A stretch of DNA of 64,000 nucleotides from Pelagibacter sp052048135 (GCF_052048135.1 NZ_JBNAIM010000002.1:310001-374000), one strand, 5' to 3'. Shown: positions 34,686-43,339, counted from the stretch's first letter. The notes: generated from the sequence alone by a model not told the origin. Numbers and translations: made by a program.

Positions 34686-35859
34686 TTTTTTTCATGTTGT
34701 TAATAAATTCTTGAAATAAATAAACGCTGTCTTGAGGTCCTGGGTTTGACTCGGGGTGATATTGAACTGAAAATATTGGTTTATTTTTTAATCTGATACC
34801 TTCAATACAATTATCAAATAAAGATTTATGAGTAATTTCAATATTTTTTGGCAAACTTTCTCTAACAATTTCAAAGCCATGATTTTGACTGGTTATCTCG
34901 ACATTATCATGAATTAAATTTTTAACAGGGTGATTAGCACCTCTATGACCAAGTTTCATTTTTTTGGTTTTTGCACCAAGTGTTAGTGCAAGTATTTGAT
35001 GACCCAAACAAATACCAAATATAGGTAAATTCTTTTTAATTAAATTTTTAATTATATTAATTGCATATTTTCCTGTCGCAGCAGGATCCCCTGGACCATT
35101 TGATAAAAATATACCGTTTGGTTTAAGCGATAAAATTTTATCAGCTGATGTTTTGCAATGAACAACAGTTACTTTGCAATTAAAGTCGGAAAAATACCTT
35201 AAAATATTTTTTTTTATTCCATAATCAATCGCAACTACATGAAAAATACTTTTATTATTTTTTTTGTAACCAGTTTCTTTTTTCCAAGTCTTAAGTCCTT
35301 TCCACACATAGTTTTTTGATGTTGTGACTTTTTCTGCAAGATCAAGGTTTTTTAGTCCACTCCACTTAGTTGTTGAGTTAGTTAATTTACTGATATTGAA
35401 TTTACCCGTTTTATTGTGAGCAATTGTCCCCTTAGGAGCGCCCTTATCCCTTATAAAATTAGTTAAACTTCTAGTGTCTAATCCTGTAATTCCAACAATT
35501 TTATTTTTTTTTAGCCAAGCGTCTAGATGAAGAAATGATCTGTAATTAGATGGTGATGTTATTTCCGAATTAAACACAACTCCCTTAGTCCAGATTTTAT
35601 CAGATTCATAGTCTTCTTTGTTTGTGCCAACATTTCCAACATGAGGAAATGTAAAATTTATAATTTGTCCCGCATAAGATGGATCAGATATTATTTCTTG
35701 GTATCCTGTTAATGAAGTATTAAAGCAAACCTCACCAGTAGCAGCTCCTTGATAACCAATGCCAATGCCTTTAAAAACTTTTTTATTTTCAAGAACTAAA
35801 ATGCCTGTATGAATTTTTGAGATTTTTTTTGAGGTTGTTTTTTTTGCTTTTTTGTTCAA
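34663..35859 (-). CDS. carA: Carbamoyl-phosphate synthase small (glutaminase) subunit
   Basis: Class I glutamine amidotransferase that feeds ammonia to CarB. The N-terminal domain has CFNTSLTGYQEIISDPSYAGQ and FTFPHVGNVGTN; the amidotransferase domain has NGPGDP, the nucleophile cysteine in FGICLGHQ, and the HPESNPGPQD block with the catalytic His and Glu. The start is TTG at 35859; no ATG is in frame nearby, and the lysine-rich first 17 residues are not conserved. A perfect 12-bp palindrome lies directly upstream (35864-35875). Overlaps carB by 23 bp. Confidence 0.95.
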   Translation of the reverse strand: MNKKAKKTTSKKISKIHTGILVLENKKVFKGIGIGYQGAATGEVCFNTSLTGYQEIISDPSYAGQIINFTFPHVGNVGTNKEDYESDKIWTKGVVFNSEITSPSNYRSFLHLDAWLKKNKIVGITGLDTRSLTNFIRDKGAPKGTIAHNKTGKFNISKLTNSTTKWSGLKNLDLAEKVTTSKNYVWKGLKTWKKETGYKKNNKSIFHVVAIDYGIKKNILRYFSDFNCKVTVVHCKTSADKILSLKPNGIFLSNGPGDPAATGKYAINIIKNLIKKNLPIFGICLGHQILALTLGAKTKKMKLGHRGANHPVKNLIHDNVEITSQNHGFEIVRESLPKNIEITHKSLFDNCIEGIRLKNKPIFSVQYHPESNPGPQDSVYLFQEFINNMKKNAKKKRS

Positions 35860-35863
35860 TTAC

Positions 35864-35875
35864 AACTCATGAGTT
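35864..35875. promoter_or_regulatory. 12-bp perfect palindrome in the carA leader
   Basis: AACTCATGAGTT lies 4 bases upstream of the carA TTG start in the divergent carA/YqeY gap. It could act as an operator or leader element for pyrimidine or arginine control, but no matching known site is claimed. Confidence 0.3.
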
Positions 35876-35985
35876 AAAGGTTAATACAATAAATGGTTTA
35901 TTATCGCAACAGAGATGTATTATAAAATTGTAAAAAAACAATTTTTCTTTTGAAGAATTTTATCTTTGCAGTAGATTAAAAAATT

Positions 35986-36447
35986 ATGTCATTAAAAGAA
36001 ACAATCGAAACTGAATATAAAAATGCTTTAAAATCAAAAGATAAAACCAAAATATCAACTTATAGGTTAATTTTATCATCTATTAAGGATCTAGATATTT
36101 CCAATAGATCAGGTCCTAACAAAAAAGAGACAGATGATGAGGATATAAAAAAATTATTCAAGAAGATGGTTAAGCAAAGAGCCGAATCAATTGATATTTA
36201 TAAAAAAAATAATCGTGCTGATCTTTTAGAGGTGGAGCAAAATGAATACGATATTTTGACAAGTTTTTTACCTAAACAACTTAGTGAGCAAGATACAAAA
36301 AAAATATGTGAAGAAATAATTTCTAGGTTAGGAGCTGGTTCAATTAAAGATATGGGTAAAGTTATGGGTGAGTTAAAGAAAAAACATGCTGATGAAATCG
36401 ATTTCTCAAAAGCAGGAATTTTACTTAAAGAATTATTAAATAAATAA
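35986..36447 (+). CDS. GatB/YqeY domain protein
   Basis: Small helical protein related to the tail domain of the GatB subunit of tRNA amidotransferase, which binds tRNA. The segments YRLILSSIKDLDI, MVKQRAESIDIYKKNNRADLLEVEQNE and ILTSFLPKQLSE are characteristic, with the KDMGKVMGELKKKH segment near the end. Length 153 aa is normal for free-standing YqeY. Its stop overlaps the dnaG ATG by one base; the order YqeY-dnaG-rpoD is shared by many bacteria. Confidence 0.88.
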   Translation: MSLKETIETEYKNALKSKDKTKISTYRLILSSIKDLDISNRSGPNKKETDDEDIKKLFKKMVKQRAESIDIYKKNNRADLLEVEQNEYDILTSFLPKQLSEQDTKKICEEIISRLGAGSIKDMGKVMGELKKKHADEIDFSKAGILLKELLNK

Positions 36448-38222
36448 TGAAATATCCAAAAGAATATCTTAATGAAATCAAAACAAGATTGAAGGTTTCA
36501 ACAGTCGTTTCAAAAGTTGTTAGCTTAAAAAAAAGAGGAAAAGAGTATGTGGGTCTTTCACCTTTTAAAAATGAAAAAACACCATCGTTTACAGTGAATG
36601 ATGAAAAAGAATTTTATCATTGTTTCGCAACATCTGAGCATGGAAACATATTTGATTTTGTCATGAAAACACAAAATTTAAGATTTGGTGAAGCTGTAAA
36701 ATATTTAGCTAATCTTGCTGGTATGCAACCTTATATTTTCTCAAAACAAGATGAAATAAGAGAAGAAAAATGGAAAATTTATTCTGCAATTTTCAATCAG
36801 TATGTTGATTATTATCACGATGAGCTTTTAAAGAATGAAAACTGTTCTATTGCCAGAGACTATTTAAAAAATAGGTCTATTGATAAAGATCAAGTAAAAA
36901 AGTTTAAAATTGGTTACATAGAAAAAAATCCAAATTTATTTGAAAAATTAAAAAATAGTTTTAATACTGATGATCTACTTGAAACTGGATTATTTTATCT
37001 AGATGAGAAAAAAAAAATCTATGTTGAAAGATTTAGAGGTCGGTTAATTTTTCCAATAAATAATATCTCAGGACAGCCAATAGCATTAGGGGGAAGAATA
37101 ATTGAAAAAAGTGATTTTCTTGCAAAATATATTAATTCTCCAGAAACTTCTTTTTTTAAAAAAGGTTCAAATTTATATAATTTAGATTTCGCTAGAAAAC
37201 TATCAAACAAATTAGAAAATATTTTTTTGGTTGAAGGATATATGGATGTTGTTGGGTTAAGTAAAAATGAAATTGAAAATGCTGTGGCTAATTTAGGAAC
37301 ATCTTTAACAGACAAGCAAATATTTACATTAAACCAATTTTTTGATGAAATTATTATTTGTTTCGATGGCGATGAAAGTGGTTACAAGGCTGCACTTAGG
37401 GCTGCAGAAAATTCTATAAAAGATCTAAAACCTGAAAAACAAATATCATTTTTATTTTTACCAGATAACGAGGATCCAGATAGCTTTGTAAATAAAAATG
37501 GAAAAAATTATTTTATTGACTATTCGACACAGAATAAAATTTCAATTCATCAATTTATATTTACTCACTATAAAAAGCATACTGAAAATAACCCATCCTC
37601 AATGGCAATTTTTGATAAAAAACTTAGAGATATAGCTAATACAATCAAAGACAATTATATAAAAAAATATGTATTAGAATATTTTTTAGAAAAAATCTCT
37701 GATTTAACACCACACACCAATCAAAATAAAAAAAATTTTTATTTTAAAAAAACCAAATCATTAGCAACAACAAAAAAACATTATAATGATAGTAAATCAC
37801 TCACTGGAGTAGAACTAAAAGAATTTTCGTTGATTTACTTGATGATAAACAATTTAGATCTAATACAAGAAAATATTCACTTAGTTGAAGATATTAAATT
37901 ATTTACAGATGTTAATAAGCAAATCTTCAAAAAAATTTTATTAAAATTAAAATCAGGAAAAAAATTATCAATTAACAAATTAGATATTGATGACCAATTA
38001 ATTGATAAAATAATTAAGTTTGCTCCTATTAAATATATCTTAAAAAATAAGCCTAATAACGAACATGAAGTAATTGAAATTTTAGACGACATAAGTAGAG
38101 ACTTAAATAATTATGACTTAGAGTTTAGAATCCAAGAATTAGAATCGAAGTTTTCTAAAGATTTGAGCGAAGCGACATTTAACGAGCTAAAAGAGCTTAA
38201 AAAAAAGCAAAATATCAATTAA
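36447..38222 (+). CDS. dnaG: DNA primase DnaG (zinc ligands mostly replaced)
   Basis: Synthesises RNA primers at the replication fork. The N-terminal CHC2 domain is recognisable (GLSPFKNEKTPSFTVNDEKE, 36-55), but of the four zinc ligands three are changed: Ser38, Lys41 and Thr62, with only Cys59 kept. The catalytic TOPRIM region has FLVEGYMDVVGLSKNE, the CFDGDESGYKAALRAAE acid block and the DPDSF motif. A C-terminal helicase-binding region makes up the rest of 591 aa, poorly conserved here. The same ligand loss is known in other alphaproteobacterial primases. One-base overlap with the YqeY gene. Confidence 0.93.
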   Translation: MKYPKEYLNEIKTRLKVSTVVSKVVSLKKRGKEYVGLSPFKNEKTPSFTVNDEKEFYHCFATSEHGNIFDFVMKTQNLRFGEAVKYLANLAGMQPYIFSKQDEIREEKWKIYSAIFNQYVDYYHDELLKNENCSIARDYLKNRSIDKDQVKKFKIGYIEKNPNLFEKLKNSFNTDDLLETGLFYLDEKKKIYVERFRGRLIFPINNISGQPIALGGRIIEKSDFLAKYINSPETSFFKKGSNLYNLDFARKLSNKLENIFLVEGYMDVVGLSKNEIENAVANLGTSLTDKQIFTLNQFFDEIIICFDGDESGYKAALRAAENSIKDLKPEKQISFLFLPDNEDPDSFVNKNGKNYFIDYSTQNKISIHQFIFTHYKKHTENNPSSMAIFDKKLRDIANTIKDNYIKKYVLEYFLEKISDLTPHTNQNKKNFYFKKTKSLATTKKHYNDSKSLTGVELKEFSLIYLMINNLDLIQENIHLVEDIKLFTDVNKQIFKKILLKLKSGKKLSINKLDIDDQLIDKIIKFAPIKYILKNKPNNEHEVIEILDDISRDLNNYDLEFRIQELESKFSKDLSEATFNELKELKKKQNIN

Positions 38223-38288
38223 TCTCAATAAATTAATAATGGATTTTTATATATTTGACATTATATAAGACTATTCAAATTTATTAGT

Positions 38289-40115
38289 GTGGAAAGAATA
38301 ATTACAAAATCATTTGCTCGCTTAATGGGACGAGGAACTCATAGAGGTTTCATCACCTATGAAGAATTAAATAAATCTCTTGGGAAAAGAAATCTTTCAG
38401 ATGAGAACCTTGCTCAAGCATTTATACATATTTTAGATGAAAAAATATCTTTAGTAGAAAAAAAATCAGATTTCAAAGTTTTAAGAAAAAAAGAAGGTTC
38501 TTCTAAAGAGGAAGGTAAAACAATTGAAAAAAGTGATGATCCTATAAGAATGTACCTAAGAGAGATGGGTGGAGTTGAGTTATTATCAAGAGAAGGTGAA
38601 ATTGCTATTGCTAAAAGAATAGAAGCTGGAAAAGATGTAATGCTAATTGCGTTGTCTCAAAGTCCAATTACAGCCCAGCAATTTTTTGAGTGGAACGAAA
38701 AATTACAAAAGGACGAAATTTTAGTTAGAGAGATTATTGATATTGATACAAACTATATGGAGGATGAGTCAACAGGCCCGAGTGCAAAACAAAAAAATGC
38801 TGGTGAAACTGATGGAGAAGAAGGATCTGGTGATGATAGTGATGAAGACTTTAATCCAACACTTGCAGCAATGGAAACAGAAATAAAACCCAAAGTTTTA
38901 AAAACAATAAACTCAATAACAAAAGATTATAATAAACTAATTAAGTATCAAAAAGAAAAATTAGATTGTACTTTAGAGTCTAAACTTTTTTCACCTGCAA
39001 AAGAAAAAAGTTATGATAAAATTGTTAAAGAAATTCTTGAAAATATTAAATCGCTTCAATTATCACCATCAGTTCTTGAGGAATTAGTTCAAAAGCACTA
39101 TGTCGAAAATAAAAAAATTATTTCTTTAGAAGGTAATCTTTTAAGATTAGCTATGGATTATAAAATACCAAGAAATGAGTTTATAAAATTTTATATTGGT
39201 AATGAAATTAATCCAAACCTTAAAAAATTTTTAGACACCAATAATGTCTGGAAGCAATTTTTTGCAAAGAATAAAGATAAATTTAAAGAAATAAGAGAGA
39301 GATTAATAGAAATTAGTCATAAAATTGGTATGTCAGTTACTGATTTTAAAAAATTAGTTAGCAGAGTTCAAAAGGGAGAAAAAGAGTCAAGAATAGCTAA
39401 AAAAGAAATGGTAGAGGCTAACTTAAGATTGGTTATTTCAATTGCAAAAAAATATACGAATAGAGGTTTGCAATTTCTTGATTTAATTCAAGAAGGAAAT
39501 ATTGGATTGATGAAAGCAGTTGATAAGTTTGAGTATAGAAGAGGATATAAGTTTTCTACATATGCTACATGGTGGATTAGACAAGCAATTACAAGATCGA
39601 TTGCTGATCAAGCAAGAACAATAAGGATACCTGTGCATATGATAGAAACAATTAACAAAATAGTAAGAACACAAAGACTTATATTGAGTGAATTTGGAAG
39701 AGAAGCTACACCAGAAGAGTTAGCTAAAAAGCTGAGAATGCCTTTAGATAAAGTTAGAAAAGTACTTAAAATTTCTAAAGAACCAGTATCTCTTGAAAAA
39801 CCAGTTGGCGATGAAGAGGATAGTAGTCTTGGTGACTTTATTGAGGATACAAAAGCTTTAGCTCCATTAGAACAGGCGATTAAATCAAATTTAGGTGAAG
39901 CGACTACAAAAATTTTATCTACTCTTACACCAAGAGAAGAAAGAGTTTTAAGGATGAGATTTGGAGTAGGAATGAATACTGATCATACTTTAGAAGAAGT
40001 TGGTTTGCAATTTTCGGTAACTAGAGAACGGATACGACAAATTGAAGCCAAGGCATTAAGAAAATTAAAACATCCAAGTAGATCAAAACAATTAAAAAGT
40101 TTCTTAGAAAGTTAA
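38289..40115 (+). CDS. rpoD: RNA polymerase primary sigma factor RpoD (sigma-70)
   Basis: Housekeeping sigma factor. Region 1.1 remains at the N terminus (ITYEELNKSL), region 1.2 starts at DDPIRMYLREMGGVELLSREGE, and a non-conserved acidic insert lies near 165-205. Regions 2.1-2.4 are nearly invariant (RLVISIAKKYTNRGLQFLDL; TYATWWIRQAITRSI), region 3 follows, and region 4 ends in the HTH ERIRQIEAKALRKL. Length 608 aa. The start codon is GTG. A perfect TTGACA lies at 38255-38260 but without a clear -10 at proper spacing. Confidence 0.97.
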   Translation: MERIITKSFARLMGRGTHRGFITYEELNKSLGKRNLSDENLAQAFIHILDEKISLVEKKSDFKVLRKKEGSSKEEGKTIEKSDDPIRMYLREMGGVELLSREGEIAIAKRIEAGKDVMLIALSQSPITAQQFFEWNEKLQKDEILVREIIDIDTNYMEDESTGPSAKQKNAGETDGEEGSGDDSDEDFNPTLAAMETEIKPKVLKTINSITKDYNKLIKYQKEKLDCTLESKLFSPAKEKSYDKIVKEILENIKSLQLSPSVLEELVQKHYVENKKIISLEGNLLRLAMDYKIPRNEFIKFYIGNEINPNLKKFLDTNNVWKQFFAKNKDKFKEIRERLIEISHKIGMSVTDFKKLVSRVQKGEKESRIAKKEMVEANLRLVISIAKKYTNRGLQFLDLIQEGNIGLMKAVDKFEYRRGYKFSTYATWWIRQAITRSIADQARTIRIPVHMIETINKIVRTQRLILSEFGREATPEELAKKLRMPLDKVRKVLKISKEPVSLEKPVGDEEDSSLGDFIEDTKALAPLEQAIKSNLGEATTKILSTLTPREERVLRMRFGVGMNTDHTLEEVGLQFSVTRERIRQIEAKALRKLKHPSRSKQLKSFLES

Positions 40116-40126
40116 AGTTAATCTTT

Positions 40127-40201
40127 GGGCCGTTAGCTCAATAGTAGAGTACTGCATTGACATTGCAGGGGTAGTTGGAGCGTAACCAACACGGCCCACC
40201 A
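40127..40201 (+). tRNA. tRNA-Val (anticodon GAC) with atypical D- and T-loops
   Basis: Acceptor GGGCCGT pairs fully with ACGGCCC; discriminator A (40198) and encoded CCA (40199-40201) follow. The anticodon stem CTGCA/TGCAG encloses TTGACAT, giving GAC. The T-stem GTTGG/CCAAC is perfect, but its loop is AGCGTAA instead of the near-universal TTCxAxx, and the D-loop is the 7-base AATAGTA without the usual G18G19 pair. All stems are intact, which argues for a working tRNA with a remodelled elbow rather than a decayed copy. Confidence 0.85.
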
Positions 40202-40254
40202 TAATTAAATACTTGATTGATTATAAATTAAAAACAAAGTAGAAATGTTCGTTT

Positions 40255-40331
40255 GGGCCTGTAGCTCAGTTGGTTAGAGCAGTACACTCATAATGTATTG
40301 GTCCCAGGTTCGAGTCCTGGCGGGCCCACCA
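40255..40331 (+). tRNA. tRNA with CAT anticodon (elongator Met or Ile2)
   Basis: Acceptor GGGCCTG pairs with CGGGCCC (one G-U), the D-loop AGTTGGTTA contains GG, the anticodon loop CTCATAA gives CAT at 40289-40291, and the T-loop is the standard TTCGAGT. Encoded CCA at 40329-40331. A G1-C72 pair excludes the initiator. Whether it is elongator Met or an Ile tRNA modified to lysidine cannot be settled from the sequence alone. Confidence 0.9.
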
Positions 40332-40344
40332 AACCATTTAATTA

Positions 40345-41103
40345 ATGATAAAGTTTGATAATAATTTAAAAACAATAGATACTAAATTTGGAAAAATTGT
40401 TATTAATATTAATGATCAATACATAGGAAAAGCCTTTTTGAATCAAAATTATTGGGGCTTAGATGACATACTCGCTATTTCGAAGCTTTTAGAGATTAAG
40501 TGTAAAAATAAAGACAAGATATTATTTTACGATATTGGTGCAAATATTGGAAGTCACTCGTTAGCTCTATCTAATATATTTAAGGATAAAATATTTATTA
40601 GGGCGTTTGAGGCCCAATCAAATATTTGTAAAATGTTTGAAGAAACAATTTCAATTAATGAAATAAAAAACATAAAACTTTATAGAAATGCAGTCAGTGA
40701 TAAAAATAATGAAGTTATAAAAATTGAACTTCCCGATTATTCCAAATTTAATAATTTTGGGGGTTTTGAATTAAACAAACCTTTCAAAAATTCAGATAAT
40801 TTTGACATGAAAAGGTCTGGATTATTTGAAGAAGTTGAAACAATTAAATTAGATAGTTTTGATGAGGAGGTAGACTTTATTAAAATAGACATAGAAGGTA
40901 TGGAAAAAGTTGCGGTAAATGGTGCTAGAAATCTTATTATCAAATTTAGACCATTTTTATTTATTGAACTTTTGAAAACTAAAAATGAGGAGATAATAAA
41001 TTTTTTTAAAAAAAATGATTATAGGATATATTTAAAAGGATATAATGCATTTATGATACCAAATGAGTCATCAGTTAATTTTACTGGGTTAAAAAAAATA
41101 TAA
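40345..41103 (+). CDS. FkbM-family methyltransferase
   Basis: SAM-dependent methyltransferase of the FkbM type, often acting on sugars or polysaccharide-linked groups. The AdoMet site is FYDIGANIGSHSLALS (about 61-76), a FEAQSNICKMFEETI segment follows, and the C-terminal FkbM signature VDFIKIDIEGMEKVAVNGA is at about 172-190, ending with RPFLFIEL. Length 252 aa is usual. It begins 13 bp after the CAT tRNA and has no functionally related neighbour. Its position beside tRNAs would suit accessory DNA, but no integrase or direct repeat is seen. Confidence 0.85.
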   Translation: MIKFDNNLKTIDTKFGKIVININDQYIGKAFLNQNYWGLDDILAISKLLEIKCKNKDKILFYDIGANIGSHSLALSNIFKDKIFIRAFEAQSNICKMFEETISINEIKNIKLYRNAVSDKNNEVIKIELPDYSKFNNFGGFELNKPFKNSDNFDMKRSGLFEEVETIKLDSFDEEVDFIKIDIEGMEKVAVNGARNLIIKFRPFLFIELLKTKNEEIINFFKKNDYRIYLKGYNAFMIPNESSVNFTGLKKI

Positions 41104-41116
41104 AAATTTAATATAT

Positions 41117-41707
41117 CTAATTTTTTGAAAATTCTTCTAAGGTTTTAAAAAGAGCATTTATATCATTATCATTAGAATTTAAAATTGATGCAAACTCTTC
41201 TTTTTGAGTTCTTGCCAAACTTAAACCTTCAATTATTAAATCTCTAATTAATGGATTTTCTGGATTCTTTGTATAAATTCTCCAATCAATTTTTACTTCT
41301 GGTCTTTCAGAGGTTCCTTTTAAAATACTGTTAACTAATGTGTAATTTTCGCTTAATTTCTCTTTTGATGTTACATCAATTTCTGGGTTTGTATATTCAG
41401 ATAATCTACTAGAAAAACTTTTAAGAAAATACTCATTAAATAATTCTTCATATTTAATTTTTTGATCATCAGTTAAACTTTTTCTAATCGATCCAAGTGT
41501 ATAAAATCCTATTCCTCTAATATCTACTGTCTCTTTTGCAATAATCTTAAGCTTATTGATTTTTTCATCTTTAGAAATATTTTCAGATAATACTTTTGAG
41601 GCCCTGTTTACTGTTGACTGTACAAATACATCAGCTTCAATTGAATATGAGTTATTTATCGATGATAAAAATAAAAAAATTACTATAATAATTTTTTTAA
41701 TTCTCAT
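41117..41707 (-). CDS. mlaC: MlaC-like periplasmic phospholipid-binding protein
   Basis: Ttg2/MlaC family carrier that shuttles phospholipids between the outer-membrane MlaA complex and the inner-membrane transporter. An N-terminal signal peptide (to about residue 22, ending NSYS-IEA) is followed by the family pattern: GIGFYTLGSIRKSLTDDQK, LFNEYFLKSFSSRLSEY, and the conserved VDWRI-type strand here as KIDWRIY followed by RDLIIEGLSLARTQKEEF. Length 196 aa is normal. It lies 12 bp downstream of mlaA on the same strand. No MlaFEDB genes are in the window. Confidence 0.86.
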   Translation of the reverse strand: MRIKKIIIVIFLFLSSINNSYSIEADVFVQSTVNRASKVLSENISKDEKINKLKIIAKETVDIRGIGFYTLGSIRKSLTDDQKIKYEELFNEYFLKSFSSRLSEYTNPEIDVTSKEKLSENYTLVNSILKGTSERPEVKIDWRIYTKNPENPLIRDLIIEGLSLARTQKEEFASILNSNDNDINALFKTLEEFSKN

Positions 41708-41719
41708 AATTTATTTTAA

Positions 41720-42505
41720 TTATTGGCTGATTTCTTCCCAATCACTATCATCCTGAGTGCTGATAATTTTTTTGGTATTAAGAATTTTTTGTTGTCTGTC
41801 TTGTAAGTATAAACTTTTCACTGAAGCATAAAAATCTAATGAATTTTTTTCTAAATTTTCGATTGAATCATAATTTTTTGCTCTAAAATCAACTCCAGAA
41901 GCTCCTTTTGAAAAGTAGTAATCTGAATTTTCAAAATACTGAGTATCATTTTTTATTGTCACGTTATACCAAGGATCTCCTCCAAAAAAATTTAAAGTTG
42001 AACCTAAAGTATCTCTTGCTGTACTTGGACCTAAAACTGGTAATACAACATAACAGCCAGGACCAACACCCAGCTTAGCTAATGATTGTCCATAATCTTC
42101 TTTTTCATAATCTATAAGACCCATATATTGAGCAACATCAAAAATTCCTAAGATACCAATAGTTGTGTTTATTACAAATCTACTTGTATTAACTCCTGCT
42201 TCTTTAAAATCTCCTTGGATGACATTATTTGGAATAGTTAATAAATGAGAAAGATTGTTTAAAGAATTGCTAACACCTGTCTTAGCAGGAGAGGGTAATT
42301 TTCTATAGAGCGATGCAACTGGTTGAAAAATCGCTCCGTCTAGAGTTTGGTTAAATGCAAAAGTAACTCTGTTTATTTTCTCAAAACAGTCTTTTACTTC
42401 TGATGGTTCATTTTTTTTTAATATTAATTCTCCATCTGTGCCTGCACTTACATTTAAAGTTAGCGCGAGGGTTGTAAGCATTATTAGCATAATTTTTTTC
42501 ATCAT
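41720..42505 (-). CDS. mlaA: MlaA / VacJ family protein, without lipobox cysteine
   Basis: Outer-membrane-side component of the Mla lipid-transport system. Family blocks: FEKINRVTFAFNQTLD (about 41-56), RKLPSPAKTGVSNSLNNLSH, NTTIGILGIFDVA, DYGQSLAKLGVGPGCYVVLP and LGPSTARDTLG. The signal peptide ends at about residue 21 (LNVSA), and no cysteine is at the cleavage site, so the usual lipid anchor seems absent; the first Cys is at 38 in the mature region. Length 261 aa. Two adjacent ATG codons open the gene. Divergent from ampD. Confidence 0.9.
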   Translation of the reverse strand: MMKKIMLIMLTTLALTLNVSAGTDGELILKKNEPSEVKDCFEKINRVTFAFNQTLDGAIFQPVASLYRKLPSPAKTGVSNSLNNLSHLLTIPNNVIQGDFKEAGVNTSRFVINTTIGILGIFDVAQYMGLIDYEKEDYGQSLAKLGVGPGCYVVLPVLGPSTARDTLGSTLNFFGGDPWYNVTIKNDTQYFENSDYYFSKGASGVDFRAKNYDSIENLEKNSLDFYASVKSLYLQDRQQKILNTKKIISTQDDSDWEEISQ

Positions 42506-42557
42506 TATCGATCTTATATTATATTAATTACTAAAGTAAATTAACTATTTATTAAAA

Positions 42558-43298
42558 ATGCATCTAAAAATGGGCATAAAAATGACCGCAAGTTATTCTC
42601 CTAACTTTGACTTAGGCAAAAGATCAAAAAAAAAAATTAAATTTATTATTTTTCATTACACTGGAATGAAGACTGAGTCGGGTGCAATAAAAAAATTGCA
42701 AGATCCTAAATCTAAAGTTAGTTCACATTTTTATATAAAAAAAAATGGAGACATTTTAAACTTGGTGCCAGTTAGTTATGAGGCATGGCATGCAGGTATA
42801 TCTAATTGGAAAAATTATAAGTCTTTGAATAGCTCATCAATAGGAATAGAAATAACCAATCCCGGCCATCAACATGGTTATAAAAATTTTTCTCCAAAAC
42901 AGATAATTTCAATAGAAAAACTGTTAAAATATTTAATAAAAAATTATAAAGTAGATAATAGGTTTATTCTAGGCCATTCTGATATTTCTCCTAATCGAAA
43001 AAAAGATCCAGGTGAAAAATTCCCTTGGCAGACACTAGCAAAAAAAAAATTAGCATGGTGGCATAGGCTAGATCTAAAAAAAATTAAAAAATTTAGAAAA
43101 GTCGAGCTCAATTCGAAAGCAGAAAAAAATAAATTTTTTAAGAATCTGCATAAAATTGGTTATAATAATATTAAAGGACTTAGTACAATTGCTAGCAATA
43201 AATATCTTACAACAGCTTTTCAAAGAAGATTTAGACAAAGTCTTATTAATGGAAAAGTAGATAAAGAGTGTTATTTAATAAGTAAAAACCTTATTTAA
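42558..43298 (+). CDS. ampD: N-acetylmuramoyl-L-alanine amidase (AmpD type)
   Basis: Zinc amidase that removes stem peptides from muropeptides in cell-wall recycling. The first zinc histidine is in FIIFHYTGM, followed by SSHFYIKKNGDI and VPVSYEAWHAGISNW. SSIGIEITNPGHQHGY and the ILGHSDISPNRKKDPGEKFPW block supply the other ligands. The C-terminal half resembles the peptidoglycan-binding helices of the longer AmpD/AmiD forms (TAFQRRFRQ). The start could also be ATG 42582 (residue 9), because the first eight residues are not conserved. Followed by rnpB. Confidence 0.9.
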   Translation: MHLKMGIKMTASYSPNFDLGKRSKKKIKFIIFHYTGMKTESGAIKKLQDPKSKVSSHFYIKKNGDILNLVPVSYEAWHAGISNWKNYKSLNSSSIGIEITNPGHQHGYKNFSPKQIISIEKLLKYLIKNYKVDNRFILGHSDISPNRKKDPGEKFPWQTLAKKKLAWWHRLDLKKIKKFRKVELNSKAEKNKFFKNLHKIGYNNIKGLSTIASNKYLTTAFQRRFRQSLINGKVDKECYLISKNLI

Positions 43299-43333
43299 GC
43301 TTTGAAAATAAACTTGAAAAATCCTTTTTTAAC

Positions 43334-43339
43334 TATAAG
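43334..43339 (+). promoter_or_regulatory. Predicted -10 box of rnpB
   Basis: TATAAG lies 8 bases before the predicted 5' end of the RNase P RNA. The -35 match is poor (TTGAAA at 43314-43319 is too close at 14 bp), so this is only a partial promoter prediction. Confidence 0.35.

Noticed and set aside
35924..35951. Intrinsic terminator or attenuator upstream of the YqeY gene
   Set aside because: AAAATTGT / ACAATTTT form an 8-bp all-weak stem followed by only a broken T-run, and no plus-strand gene ends there. AT-rich chance pairing is likely.
38255..38288. Consensus promoter in front of rpoD
   Set aside because: TTGACA at 38255 is perfect, but no acceptable -10 hexamer occurs at 16-18 bp, and the GTG start would be too close. 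Not listed as a promoter.
40202..41116. Genomic island inserted at the tRNA pair
   Set aside because: No integrase, no direct repeat of the tRNA 3' end and no other foreign-looking gene accompany the FkbM gene.
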